64,000 bases of DNA from Nematostella vectensis (taxonomy: Eukaryota; Cnidaria; Anthozoa; Actiniaria; Edwardsiidae). The stretch is from positions 15,394,139 through 15,458,138 of the forward strand of contig NC_064039.1 in assembly GCF_932526225.1 (NCBI RefSeq), in the 5' to 3' direction. The translations under genes were made by a program, and so were the position numbers. This document shows positions 47,501 to 59,100 of this stretch, one piece after another (position 1 is the first letter of the stretch; each line of letters begins with the position of its first letter). The notes beneath the pieces were generated by a model, which ran no database searches, was not told where the DNA came from, and saw nothing but the letters and a program-made list of their open reading frames with translations.

Positions 47501-48973
47501 TTTCTTAAAAATTTCTTTGGTTCACTGCCCCCAATGTGCTATCACTTAGGGGTAAATTTATTTAGATGAAATTTATCATTTCATTTATGTAAGTGCAAGG
47601 TGAACAACAATATTTATTTATGCTATCATATTGTATTAACAATATAATTTAGATGATTTATGCTATCATGTAATTATTGTTTAAACAAACAAATTTTGAA
47701 ATCAAATGAATAGAATATCCAGACTTGAAATTATAGCATATAAGACATATTCTTAAACAACACTACAAAGACAATTCTCTAGATTTCATTGAAAATGTTC
47801 CATTAAATTAAAATGAGGGATAACAGTATTTTAGGAAGAAAACAAACTTATAAAATAATTTTCATAGTTTTACATACGACTTCACATGACTACTGACATG
47901 TTCACTTCTAAAAAGATACCACAACCAAAGCAGCATCTACATTTGGGAATGAGGGATAACGGTATTTTAGGAAGAAAACAAAACTAAAATAATTTTCATA
48001 GTTTTACATATCTCCCACCATCATGTCTTGCCTGACAGGTACCCCCTTTGCAAGGCCCCCAAATGTAGATGCTGCTTTGGTTGTGGTAATTTTATCCAGA
48101 GCAGAAAAAAAACAGTTGCATTTTATGACTGGGCTACCACAGGTATCCCAGTAGTTAAAATATTTTTTATGACAAGAGCAATCAAGTTTTGCTCACACCA
48201 AGCGTACGTGTGCCCTCTAATAACACATGGACCCTTAACTAATCAGAGTAGTCAGGATTTACAAGTGTCCTTGTATACAATTATTTACAGTACTCATGTT
48301 GATCTCTTTAGATTGTAAAATTATGTTTTTGCACTATTTTTTTCAGATGAGCTTATTGTAAATGGTGAGAGTGGTACATATGATTTTGTGTTTATTGATG
48401 CTGATAAACCAAGTCAAATGATATACTATGAGAAGTCTCTGGTGCTCCTTAGACAAGGAGGAATGGTCGCAATTGACAATGTATGTATATAATTCACAAT
48501 AGCATCTGTTTTAAAGCTCCTCTGTTGATACATCAGACAAACACACACACATAGTCGTCAACCCAACTTGGACAGAAATACAGTAAATCTGTGAAAAATA
48601 CCTAAGAGAGCCAATGTGGGTGAATACAGAGAATGTAAGATTCTCAAAACATTAGCCTTGTGATGAGGTCCAAAATTTTGGGACACCCGCCTAATGCGGG
48701 TGAGTTGACAGCCCATGCATACAGACAGACATACAGACAGACACATAGATGGATGGTTAGGTAGACAGACATTGTAATCTTTGGAACAGACTTACTAATA
48801 TTGCTCTGCTTATTCAGGTGATTTACCATGGAAAGGTTACAAAGGACCCATTGGAGATGGATGAGGGCACCAAATGTATCCATGAGCTGAACATGAAGAT
48901 CCATAAAGATGAACGAGTTACCATGGCCATGCTCCCTTTTGCTGATGGTGTTACTCTGGCAACCAAAAACTAA
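38501..48973 (+). CDS. class I SAM-dependent O-methyltransferase (COMTD1 / caffeoyl-CoA OMT type)
   Basis: Six exons: 38501-38608, 45574-45682, 46855-46979, 47049-47103, 48347-48480, 48818-48973. They total 687 nt (228 aa), with GT..AG borders and matching phases. The family transfers a methyl group from S-adenosylmethionine to catechol-like hydroxyls, with a divalent metal bound. The SAM motif KCIEIGVFTGYNT is at about residues 67-79. The metal ligands fit FIDADK (Asp150) and AIDN (Asp176, Asn177). The N-terminal KSHHQADDPVMKYVINNSLR is typical of animal CCoAOMT-like proteins. Length equals the usual core, and there is no membrane segment as in vertebrate COMTD1. Intron 1 is 6965 bp and contains a whole 3.5-kb transposon with two genes plus further repeats; the coding sequence is intact. 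The substrate cannot be told. Confidence 0.92.
39003..40080 (+). CDS. protein with P2X7-receptor C-terminal (ballast) domain, carried by a transposon
   Basis: Three exons: an acidic one ending at 39220 (SEFHGYDESLDPVPNEEEAA, EENEQEEELLRR), a cysteine-rich one 39292-39540 (CSLKLLVTKEECRCCTEFAT, EGCIVDHPGFSVNCLNEWVL), and 39894-40080 (RSVAYRQYVRLVYECVGW, LPSCVYNKIREAFP, then an acidic end and TAG). The Cys pattern, the HPGF..CL..WVL block, AYRQYVR and LPSC....IR..FP match the P2RX7 C-terminal zinc-binding domain, here without channel helices. The exon 2/3 junction is in phase. The exon 1/2 junction is not, and exon 2 has a TGA (39299-39301) where a Cys is expected, so the copy is probably defective. 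No ATG in frame opens exon 1, so the 5' end is uncertain. Confidence 0.65.
40126..40310 (-). pseudogene. inverted degenerate copy of the P2RX7_C cysteine-rich exon
   Basis: Read on the minus strand it gives RCKCLHCSLKRLVMKEEYQC, then a stop, then RCIVDHPGLSVDCPNEW, homologous to 39292-39460 but in opposite orientation. It keeps the CKC..C that the plus-strand copy has lost. It has its own in-frame TAG and has lost two of the later cysteines. It lies 46 bp beyond the stop codon of the sense gene. Confidence 0.75.
40461..41843 (-). CDS. THAP zinc-finger protein with a repetitive Pro/Asp tail, inside a transposon
   Basis: Exons on the minus strand: 41843-41544 (100 codons), 41064-41023 (14 codons) and 40791 downward, all in phase 0 with good splice sites. 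Exon 1 is a THAP DNA-binding domain: CVVQDC at residues 6-11, AEWIRLH, VVCSDHF (C2CH ligands), and the final PTIW. Such domains bind DNA in P-element and Kolobok transposases and in host regulators. The tail repeats a unit like LPASAEDTPTE / QPAPVGDMSTD / PPAPLGDALIN / PPALAEDTPID. A run of seven C residues (minus strand of 40695-40701) puts the first unit and the rest in different frames, so as written the protein stops at 40644-40642 instead of 40463-40461. An indel or sequencing error there is likely. Confidence 0.72.
41142..41276. mobile_element. 135-bp TA-flanked miniature element
   Basis: GAGTGGTTTTCAAAATCCCG at the left is matched by CGGGATTTTGAAAACCACTC at the right (perfect 20-bp inverted repeat), with TA on each side (41140-41141, 41277-41278). 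This fits a Tc1/mariner-type MITE. It sits in the first intron of the THAP gene, so it is a transposon within a transposon within a host intron. Confidence 0.85.
42169..44052. other. OMT intron 1, repeat-rich part
   Basis: This is host intron beyond the TTAA element. It has a C-tract repeat fragment at 42271-42298 (ends TCCTGGCTACGGG). At about 42960-43350 it contains a repeat with units like CCTAAGAGATAGCAGA and TCGGAAAAAATCCTA. Reverse-oriented relatives of the latter occur at 49310-49570. No gene was recognised. Confidence 0.5.
44053..44994. repeat. foldback element with about 130-150-bp arms
   Basis: The left arm 44053-44207 (GGATCAGATTGGAATATGGA, GATGACAGAAAGTTT, TCGAGGTCAAAACAACGGTA) and the right arm 44872-44994 are imperfect inverted copies around a 660-bp centre. 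A C run and an A run lie at the inner edge of the right arm. No ORF of known type is inside. It lies in OMT intron 1. Confidence 0.7.
47813..48087. repeat. direct and inverted repeats in OMT intron 4
   Basis: A block of about 62 bp (GAGGGATAACAGTATTTTAG.. to ..TTCATAGTTTTACAT) at 47818 recurs in direct orientation at 47955. In addition ACCACAACCAAAGCAGCATC plus TACATTTGGG (47918-47947) returns as a perfect 30-bp inverted copy at 48058-48087. Confidence 0.85.
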
Positions 48974-50038
48974 TCACAACTGTACTTTGTGCTTAAATGT
49001 TTTCTAACCATTGTGTACAGCATTTCATATATAGTCAGCTTTAATTTCCATGCGTAGATTATTTCACAGGATGAAAAAAATAATTTAGACATAGATTATT
49101 TTTCTTTTGTATTTGTATGTTGGTCAATTTTCCATAAATAAATATTTTATTTTTTCCCTGCTAGAAGAGGCTTTTCTCTGTATTTCGATGTGCTGGCGAA
49201 TGCCACATAACTGCCCCTCAGTGCTCTCATGCTTGAGTTATGCTTCGCTCTGTGTTTGTGCCCGCATCTCCTTGAGAGCCAGGGTGGGGGGACTCTCCAA
49301 AAAAGAAGACGCGGGTGATCGTCTCATCTTTTAGGGTATAAAATTTCAACCAACTGCCATCCCATAGGGCCTGGGGATGTTGAAGGATTTTTCCGAATTT
49401 GCTTTCTCTTGGGGTATAAAATTCGACCAACTACTATTCTTAAGGGGGTGGGTTTTTTTTTGCGATTCTGCTATCTCTTAGGGTTAAAAATTCCTTTTAC
49501 GACATCCAATTTGCCATCTATGAAAGAATTTCTGTTGACCACGCCCAAAGTCCCATCCATGAGGGTAAAAATCGATTTTACTGACGATCACCTCTCTGTT
49601 TTTAACGGAGTTCCCAGTACCCAGGATAATAAGCCATTTAGTAGCACTTTTTTCTATCGATCAGAGATCTCGAGAAAAAGGAATAGCTCAAAGACGCCGT
49701 AATTATTAGGGGACGAACATTTGATTTCTGAACACAATATTGGGTGTGGTCCATTAGCAATTTCCTAAGCCCTAAAATAAAATTAAATTGTCACGTTTTG
49801 CTAAGTTTTACGCCCCCCAAGTGATGGTTCCGCCGTAAAAGAAAGCTACCTCCACCCCTACAAAAAAAACAAGCCCAAAAATCTCACAAAGAAAATTTCG
49901 AACAGGCAAACCTTGGTTAAAAGGTACAGGAGAAATTCCGGAGAATCAAGCAGCCAAGCCGGCCGCGAAAGAGCTACACTAGCATATCTCCACAGGGTGC
50001 CCCTGAATTACCCAGAGCTCAAAGCGCTTAGCTAGATG
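48974..50038. other. OMT 3' flank and TIA1 upstream region
   Basis: The OMT 3' untranslated region probably ends shortly after AATAAA at 49137-49142. A repeat at 49310-49570 (TTAGGGTATAAAATT..ACCAACT, GCTATCTCTTAGGG) is related, in reverse, to the one at 42960-43350. The remainder is unassigned. Confidence 0.5.
49137..49142 (+). terminator. polyadenylation signal of the OMT gene
   Basis: AATAAA lies 164 bp after the stop codon, in an AT-rich 3' region. Confidence 0.55.
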
Positions 50039-50046
50039 TGACGTCA
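50039..50046 (+). promoter_or_regulatory. CRE-like palindrome upstream of TIA1
   Basis: TGACGTCA, a perfect CREB/ATF consensus, lies 77 bp before the TIA1 start codon, in the likely promoter or 5' untranslated region. Confidence 0.5.
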
Positions 50047-50122
50047 CTCTGATCCTAGTGCGCAGACGCAAGCTGTGTGAGAGGGATCTTTACACAAATT
50101 TCTCTGGAAATTTTTTTACAAA

Positions 50123-53100
50123 ATGGATCACGAGGTATATAATTTAACTCGAATTTCCTCGTGTTTTTAAAATCAAGTGACTTAATTATTTATCTTTGTA
50201 TTTCAGTACTTTCCAGAGGAAGAAAATCGAAGTTTGTAAGTATATGGATTCGTTGGTCACAGCGAACAAGAGATAGTGTTTCTCCCCTGCGCTCTGGTTT
50301 GCTTTAAGTATATATTTTTTACATTCCTCTTATTTCTAGGTACGTCGGGAATCTTGATCCCAAATGTACACAGGAATTAATATGTTCCATATTTAACAAA
50401 ATAGCCAAAGTCGTCCGCTGCAAGATGATAAATTCGGTAAGTTGTAATTCCCGGTCTATCTCTGATCTCCCTCTCTCGCATCGCAAAGCGCGATTGGTAA
50501 AGACCTCAGATACCGGCTTTCTTTTAAAATGCCGACATTAATGACTTAGATATAGCGCAAGTGCAGTCCCCGATGTCCAAACGATCAACTTAAGATGAAT
50601 CTCTCGTTTATCGATCAATCTTCCGCGGGAAATCATGGAATATCTCAGTTTTCCAAGTTGTCGCATTGACCATTATTATGATCGTTCAATAGCGCCGAGT
50701 ATAATCTCTCTGGGGGTTTCTTTAATGTTCAAACAGAATCGCGTGAAATATTACACACTCTTCAATGTGACTCGAAGGAATTTCGGCCTAACCAAAAGTT
50801 CACCCGCTAAAATGCTGAAGCGTTAGCTTGACTATAACTAAATCAAACAAACTGACAGTCTAAGTCCAATTTACCTACTAGTTGTAAACAGTGTCGAAAT
50901 TCCGACATGATGAAATTCTAGAACGCTCGACCGACTGGTTAAATTTCTAAATATCACGCTTGTATCTAAATTGACCACTAATAAAGAACACTTCGGGGCC
51001 TTGATACAACAAATAAGATATAAGTTCAATTCTCTAAGGCTTTCCAAGCCTCAAATTGCCCGTTATATTACCTAAAGCGCATAAGCAACTCAACGCTCTG
51101 GTCAAACAAGCCATACGTAAGTAAGCTGTGCTCTATATTTATAAGTGCAGTTGACTTGAATAATTACTTGAATAATTCAGTTCCCTTCTCTACGGGCGGT
51201 TCTTTTAAATGCACGAAACTGAAAAGCTAAAACGCCTTGGATCTGGGAGAGTTTTCAGCGTTCATGTTAAATCCATTTTCTCCCCGTTTGGTCTCTGGTC
51301 CTTTGTATGCTCATCGTACACATACACAATGTTATTCTTACAAATGATTAAAAGGATCAATAATTTTTAATTTATATGACTATGACACAGGTGAAAAAGC
51401 AACGGACGCTGCTTATGAGCGAATGAAGGGTATTTGTAGCAATTTGTTCTTCTTTAGATTTCTTTTTCTAAGTAATAATGTACTTTATCAGTGTGCAAAT
51501 TCCTTGCATTCAATCATTTCTAATATAACACCTGAAATTGGCACAAACTGCCTCTTACAATTCTCTGTGTTAACTATGGCTTTGACATTGTAAAAAAATA
51601 AATTCACCATTCTTCATAAACTGCATTTTCCCTTCACATAGCTTGTGTATTTAGAATTTTCAATGCAACCTACTATGACTAAAATATATTTGAGCTTTTC
51701 TGTTTAGGCATGTTATATGACTCCAATAATACAATGTCCTATTCATATTTAGCATTACACTCTACATTGCCAATTCATCTTTGTGGAGTTTCTTCAAGAA
51801 TGAGCAACTTTGTTAATACGTGTGCTGCTTTTAGTATTTTACTTAATTCATGTTTTATTTGCTGTGTTTCTCAGCCAACAGACAAAGGGCCATACTGTTT
51901 TGTTGAGTTCGAGACACATGCAGATGCCCAGGAAGCCAAGTTTCGAATGGACCAAAGAACAGTGATGGACAAGGTATATTTAATGGTAACAAATCTGAAC
52001 AATCTCACCTGATTGTACATGATCAGCATACATGAGTGTGATACTTTTTAAGTATTCTACTCACTTCAACAATCTCTGTTTTTATTTTTCCTACACAACA
52101 TTTTCAACTGCCTTTAGCGAGCTAACCTGGTAATGAGGTTGAGGCCTATCATTGCAATTTTATTTATTGCTTGTGTATTTATTTGTCCAAGTATTATTAT
52201 CATGTCATGTGTAATTTAGCCTATTTTATGTTGTTGGAGCACTGCCGCTACTCTCCCCTGCCAACTTATGCCTCAACCCTTATCCTTATACTAATTTGGG
52301 ACACTCTCACTAAACACAGTATTGCTTAATTGTAAGTTTAACTTCCAAATGGCAAGTTGCTTTGACTTATGTTTAGTTGAGGATATTTAAGCTATATTTT
52401 CGCTAAGCAAGAAATCAAATAACTTTTTACAATTCACTGTATGTTTGATTCTAGAATTTTCAAAATTACCAAAGTTCAGAATATGCTATAGTATCATTTT
52501 TAGTAGTTTCTCTGTCAGTTTCCCTTCTCTTCCGCCTCTGAGAAGATACCATAAATAATTGCCTGGTGAATAATTCATAATCCCCCGAAGATAAAACACG
52601 TCTCAATTTATTTGTGTGAAATTTTAAATTGAAATGGTATTATTGTTCTAGAAAACTTCACCTAGAATTCAGAAGCCTCCTTCTCTTGATTGTAATTCAT
52701 CTTGAACCCTATTCAGAGGACCTGCCTGGAAAACAAAAATAACCTGTCATTTGTCCATATTATTTAGATAGCATGCATTTATTGAAAACTTCTTTTCATT
52801 GTTGTGAGTGTGACAAAATACTTACTTGTTTATTCAGGACTTACTTTTGAAGTAAGTGAGTGTTTTCAGTGATTTTTACCTCATTTTCTTGTTAGTAGAA
52901 GTAGGAGAGGTGTTAGTCCATACTCAGGGAAAATTAACAACTTTGAAAGACAGCTTGTAATTTTAATTATGCTGTCAGATTATTCATTCTAATATAATAT
53001 AATATAGCACCATCACAACTCTGGATTAAATAAAACTTTTCCTAAATATATATAAAAAAATACAATCCTCTATAGTAAACAAGGTAATGTATATATAAAT

Positions 53101-56100
53101 TATCACATTTATGATGTGCAATCATTTTATTAAGTCTATCCAAAAATATAACTCATTTAAGTATCAAAGTGGCTAAAAAATCACTAAGCAAGAAAGAAAT
53201 AATACAATAAATATAGAATAAACTTGTTTGTGGCCAAATGTCTTTAGCATTACAATTCAATGTCTTAAACCATTTCATTGATTTGTTTTCATTTTATAAA
53301 GTGTCTTTAATTTCTTTCTGTGTTCTTCAATTGACACCCATTGAAATTCAATGGTTTTCTAATTATCACTGGTGTGAAAATGTCCAAAAGTAAAATATCT
53401 CAATTGCCCCACAGTCATTCAGGCTCCCTGTGTGCAAACTGGCTTTGTAGCTTCCATCGGCCTATATGGTATTCACATAGAGTGTGATGTATCATAATTG
53501 ACAGGTTCACTGTAGTTGTTTGTACCTACTGGCCACTGATATTTTTCCTTACCTGGGGGTTTGTCTGTTTGATCATAAATCATGCATAGCTCCAAACAAT
53601 GACATTTCTGATCAAAAAAGCTTAATCAGACTACTCAAGCGTAACGTCCTTGACCCAAGCATCACAACAACCTGTCATTGAAATGAAACTCTGGTCCCTC
53701 TGATGCTTTCTTGTCCCTCTAAATGCCAACAGTAATCCACTCACAGGCTTCTAAACTTGAGGGTTGTGTGTAATTTCAATCCTGCTGCACCTGCTGGTAA
53801 GCTGGCTACAGCAGGACACCTGGCTATTCTGATGAACTGTAGGGTCAATAAGTGAATAATACATGACCTGCAATCTTCCTGTTTCTTCCACTACCTAGAA
53901 ATTGAAAGTAAACTGGGCTACCAATCATCCAGGCATGAAGCGGGGAGACACTAATAGTAAGTGATTATTACACCATTTCTTCCTGACATAAACAATTGTA
54001 TTTTCAGAACCAAGCACTGGTAAGCTACAATGTGTTCAAGAATTACCTTCTTAAATAGCTCTTGTTTCCTCCATACTGATGTTATTTACTCTGTAGTAAC
54101 TGTATGAGCCAGTTACAGAATGCTTAGCAGACAGAACTCTCTTTGTGTGTGTGAGTGTAATACCTGTGTTTTGCCCTGGGATTTTTGCATCATTCCTGAG
54201 TATGGCAAACATAACAGATTTGAAGCTTTTTACTGTCAAACATACTGGTTCTCCTGTCAAAAAACAATTCAAGCTAGACCTCTTATGAATATTAAAATGT
54301 ATGCCCTGCTTTGGTAGATGTTCTGTCATAGATGCTTTTTAAAACCCAAAAGCCATCATCAACTTATTCCTCCAAAATGACATCAAATTTATCAGAATTT
54401 TGATTATATTTTTATAATTGCAACATAATTTCCCTCTGCTGTAGAAGACAACAGAATTATGTCCTCTGAAATGTTTGGCAGAATGATTGGCTTTAATGTA
54501 ATAAGTTTATTCTTGAATTATTTGAAGCATGTCTTATTCCGTGGCTTTATAAATTCATTTTTTCCCTTTTTTAAAAGGAATGTTAATTCAAAAGGAATAA
54601 CATTGCATTTTTATCATGCAAGAAATAATAAAAAGCATCATGGGTTAAGCTGTTACAGTATTTGGTTTTCATTTTGCTATGCATTTTCAGTTTATACAAT
54701 ATAAGAAACATTTTTTCTAACAATTTTTGAAAATGTGTACAAAGCAATATGTATTTCCATTGTGGAAATTTTTGTTGCTTTTCCCCTTAAGTCTAAAAGA
54801 CATTATTATAAAGTAGCTTTAGTGATGTGAAAAATGTTAGTTGAAATCGGTAATGGTCTACCTTCTCTTATAAAAAGAAATATAGTTATGAGTTATCCTT
54901 TATAACAAATGTTTGTTGGTTATCTTAAATTGTTTATCTGAAGCCTAATTCAACTTCTTAAAACATCGAGTACAGTATTGTGCTGTATAGTGTTCTAGAA
55001 TAATCTATAAATACTAGATTCATAAAGTATTTTAGTTGAAAAGGAAGGCTTATATGTTTTCCCCTCTGTTAATAGCTTTGGCTATTTTTGAAAACAATGA
55101 GGAATCATAAATTGTGGTTTCACATGCACCACTGATTTGCTACCCAATTATCAGTCAAAAAGTAATTTCTAAGACATTAGTCCAGCCAAAATATTTTTGT
55201 TGTACCTTCTCTGTGTTTCTCCTTCGGGGTTAAATAAACCTTAAAATTTATATGGGATGTGGATTAGGATGTGAATTGAATGCCTTTATTTAAGTCAGGA
55301 AAACCTCAGTTGTCTTTATTTGGTATATCACCATAACATCTAAAATGACACCAACAACAGTTGTTGTCATTTCAATGTGTAATCCATTCATATTTTATCT
55401 TGTTGGTTTCTCAGTTTAACTTGAAAATTTACAAGCTTCTCAGAAATTTGTAGGTTCTTTTTGAACACTAAATTATCTTATACTTAATTTCTTTTCAACG
55501 AGAACAGAAAAAAAACAATGCTGTGTTTGATTAAAAAAAAAAAGATGAATTAATACTATGACATTCAAAAGGGGTTTTACTCTATATCTACTATATACAT
55601 GTACCTATGAAGATGTCTGAAACAATTCAAATTTTGCAGTGATAAATATTATCCTGATCAGGTGCTACATATTGTCTTTCAGATCATTTTCATATATTTG
55701 TGGGAGATTTAGCAGAGAATGTTGACAATGCATTACTTAGAAAGACATTCGAACCCTTTGGCGAAATATCGTAAGTATAGAGAATGATTAATATTTCTGG
55801 TAGCCTACTTGTAGGCTTTGATAGTTTTTTTCCGGCACGAAAACCCCAAGGCCGCCATCTTTAATAACACGCTCCGCAGGGGGAGGGGGAGAAAAAATGT
55901 GTGAGTAAGGGGAAGGGGGAGAGGGTGAAAAGAACGCCTACAGTATGTCTCGCCTTTTTCGTTCAACACCCCTAATATAACACGTGATGGAAAGTTGACA
56001 GCTAAATAACATATAATCATTGTCAATTATCTGATTTGATTCTCGAATTCAAAACAAAACAAACTAACGTAGATAGAGCTAAAATCTTGTGCTGCAAAAA

Positions 56101-59100
56101 GGTAAATAATGCAAGATGTAGCTAATCTCCACTAAAACATAAAAATAGCACCTTAGAATGATAAATTACTTTCAAACGACTGTTGTAGGCTTTGCCCATT
56201 TAAATTTACAATAAAATACATACCTTTGGTAGGCCATCATGGGAAAACTTATACAGAGTCTGCAAGAACACAAGAATATTACAACAAGAAATCCCTGGCC
56301 GAGTGTTGGTGAGGAATTTGGGTTTCTGGGCTTCCTGCCACAAACTTAACAGAGCGGGTCTGCAAGCCACATGGAAGGCTTATTAGAAGAAATGAATTAA
56401 AAGTCACATTCACAAACAAGAATAGAAATAACGAACCATAGCCGAACAGTAGATAAACGCCGACGGTTCCTAAATCTTCAAGAATACCACTAGTCTGCTG
56501 AAGAAGCTGATTATGCTCTTAGTGAGCATATTACTAAAACGGAAGAGTTTGTGCGATGTTTCTCTCAGAAACGGTAAAATCATACTTTTACAGAACCCTT
56601 TCGGGAACACAGCCATCACATCTTTGTCTTCTAACAAGGCTTTCAAACCTGCCTCATGCTCATCTTAAAATATCGAAAAGACCGAAAGCGCGAATGTGAT
56701 AAAGCTATGGAGTGATGAGAGGTCATATGCCAATCAGACAACATAATCCGTATACGGACGAAGTTTGAAATCTATGAACGAAAAAGGCGAGACATCCTGC
56801 AGGTGTTTTTTCCCCCCTCCTTCTTCCCCGCACATTTTTTCTCCCCCTCCCCCTGCAGAGCGCGTTATACAAGATGGCGGCCATGGTATGCGAACTTCAT
56901 GGTTTTCGTGCCGGAAAAACTATCAAAGCCTACAAGTAGGCTATATTTCTGGAGTTTTCATGAATGGTCAACTTTTTTAGATGATATTTTTTCTTATACA
57001 GTACCTGATCTTTTTGTTGCTAGGGAAGTGCGGGTTGTCAAGGACCCTGCTAAAAACAAGTCTAAAGGGTTTGGATTTGTATCATTCGTAAGGAGAGAAG
57101 TAAGTTTTTTTAATACAATATTATATTTCCAATGCTTTTTTTTCTCCCATATTCTCTTTTCATCCATCTGCCAATTTAAAACCTGTCAAAATTTTTTGTG
57201 TGAACACTCTTTTAAATGTTTAGTCCAGGAAATTAAGTATTGGGGGTCCAGATTAAACTAATCTAGCAGTAAAACTATTCCCCAATTTGCTCAATTTGAA
57301 CCTTAGTGATAGGTAAAACAGTTGTAATGTGTCCTCACTGCTATTGCATCTTTCACCTAGGATGCTGCTAAGGCGATAGCGGAAATGGATTGTAAGTTTC
57401 TTTTTGGTTTGATGTATGATATTATTATGAACTATGTCTTAATTTGATTCTAAGTATAATTCTTTCTGAATACCAGATGGAAGTATGTCCCATAATTACT
57501 GCTTGTGAGCCTTTTCCGCACTTTTGACTGGATAGTGTGTTGTACAGTATGGTTTATCACTAAATGCTCTCATTTTCTTCTCTGTAGCTGTAACAATTGG
57601 TGGAAAGCAAGTAAAAACAAATTGGGCTGCTAGAAAAAATAATCCAACTCAAAGTAAGTATGTTTGTGTTAAAAACTTACGTTTTCATTGTTACTGTAGT
57701 TGGCTTAACAGGAAATTACTGCCCCTGAAAAACATGATCTTAGCCTTTTTGATCCAGGCCCAAGGAAGCCATTATGTTTCTTGAATTAATAACGTTTTAT
57801 ATCTTGTTTTTACCCAGCAAAGCCTCTAGTCTGGGATGATGTGTTTCATCAGTCCTCACAACTAAATACTACAGTTTATGTTGGTAATTTACCACCTGAT
57901 GTCAAAGGTATGCTTTATCTTGAATGGCAATTTGAATGCCTGTCTAGCTGTCTAACACAATTCTGGTTAATTCACCCCTTATTCCTCTCCTTTCTATTCG
58001 ACCAATTCTTAGCTTAATTGCAGGCAGTACTCGTTGCTATCATCACAGAAAACCCTCTCCTTTCGGTGATCAGGCACCATGTTGTATTTTAAGCCGTGTG
58101 GTTCCTTCCCCCCCCCCCCCTGCTCTGTGCACGCAGCTTAAATACAAGATGGCACCCGATCACCGAAGGAGAGGGTTTTCTTCTATGATAACACAGAGTA
58201 CTGTCTGAAAGCAGGCTAACCAATTTTAAAACCCAATTTTCACATTTACCTTTTACTTTAAACAGATTATGAGCTTCAACAGATGTTTTCTCAGTATGGA
58301 TCTATACTTGAGACAAAGGTTTTTGCAGATAAAGGTTATGCATTTATAAAGTAAGTGTGCCTCCCTTTATTCCTTGTAATTTCTAAAGGGGGTATTGTCA
58401 AAGCTGAAAATCTTATCTGGATAGGTATTTTCCATTGTTCTTGGGTTAATGGGTAGTTATAACTACCATACAAAATCACATCAGAAAGCCACACAGGATA
58501 AGTTACTAAGCAGTAAAATGTAATAAATAGTATAGAACCAATTTTTAATTGAATGGAGTTTTGTGCTCAATTAAATGGATTGTATTGATCTAGTTGGTTA
58601 CTCTTCACAAATTCAAGGTTTGGGTATGAATGCCTTAAACACAAACATGCACTATAAAAGGAATAGCTCCGCCCCTTTTTCACAACACACCATTGAGTGA
58701 GGACCTCCATTGAGTGAGGACCTCTGAAACTGCCAGATGAAACCTAGCAAAATGTAAAGCTGTACGACAACAGTACAAGAAAATGTTATTAAAGAACTAT
58801 CAGGTATATTCGGGAAAGTGTTTGGAGTCAATTCTATACAAAAACAAGAGCAAAAACTGTCACTGAGAAGTCAAACGCAGCACACACTCGTTTGAATTAA
58901 AAAATAATATTCAAAAACAATGTGCGTGTGCTAATTTGAAATGGTATCATTCAGGTGCGCTCGCGAACAAACAACAAATTTGCAAAATTCATCACCTCAA
59001 AACCTATCTAATCCTCTCTGATTTTTTTTGTTATAAGAAAGGCCAATAAATAGACTGTTACTACTTCAATGGTGTGTTTTTTACCAATCTTGAACTCTAA

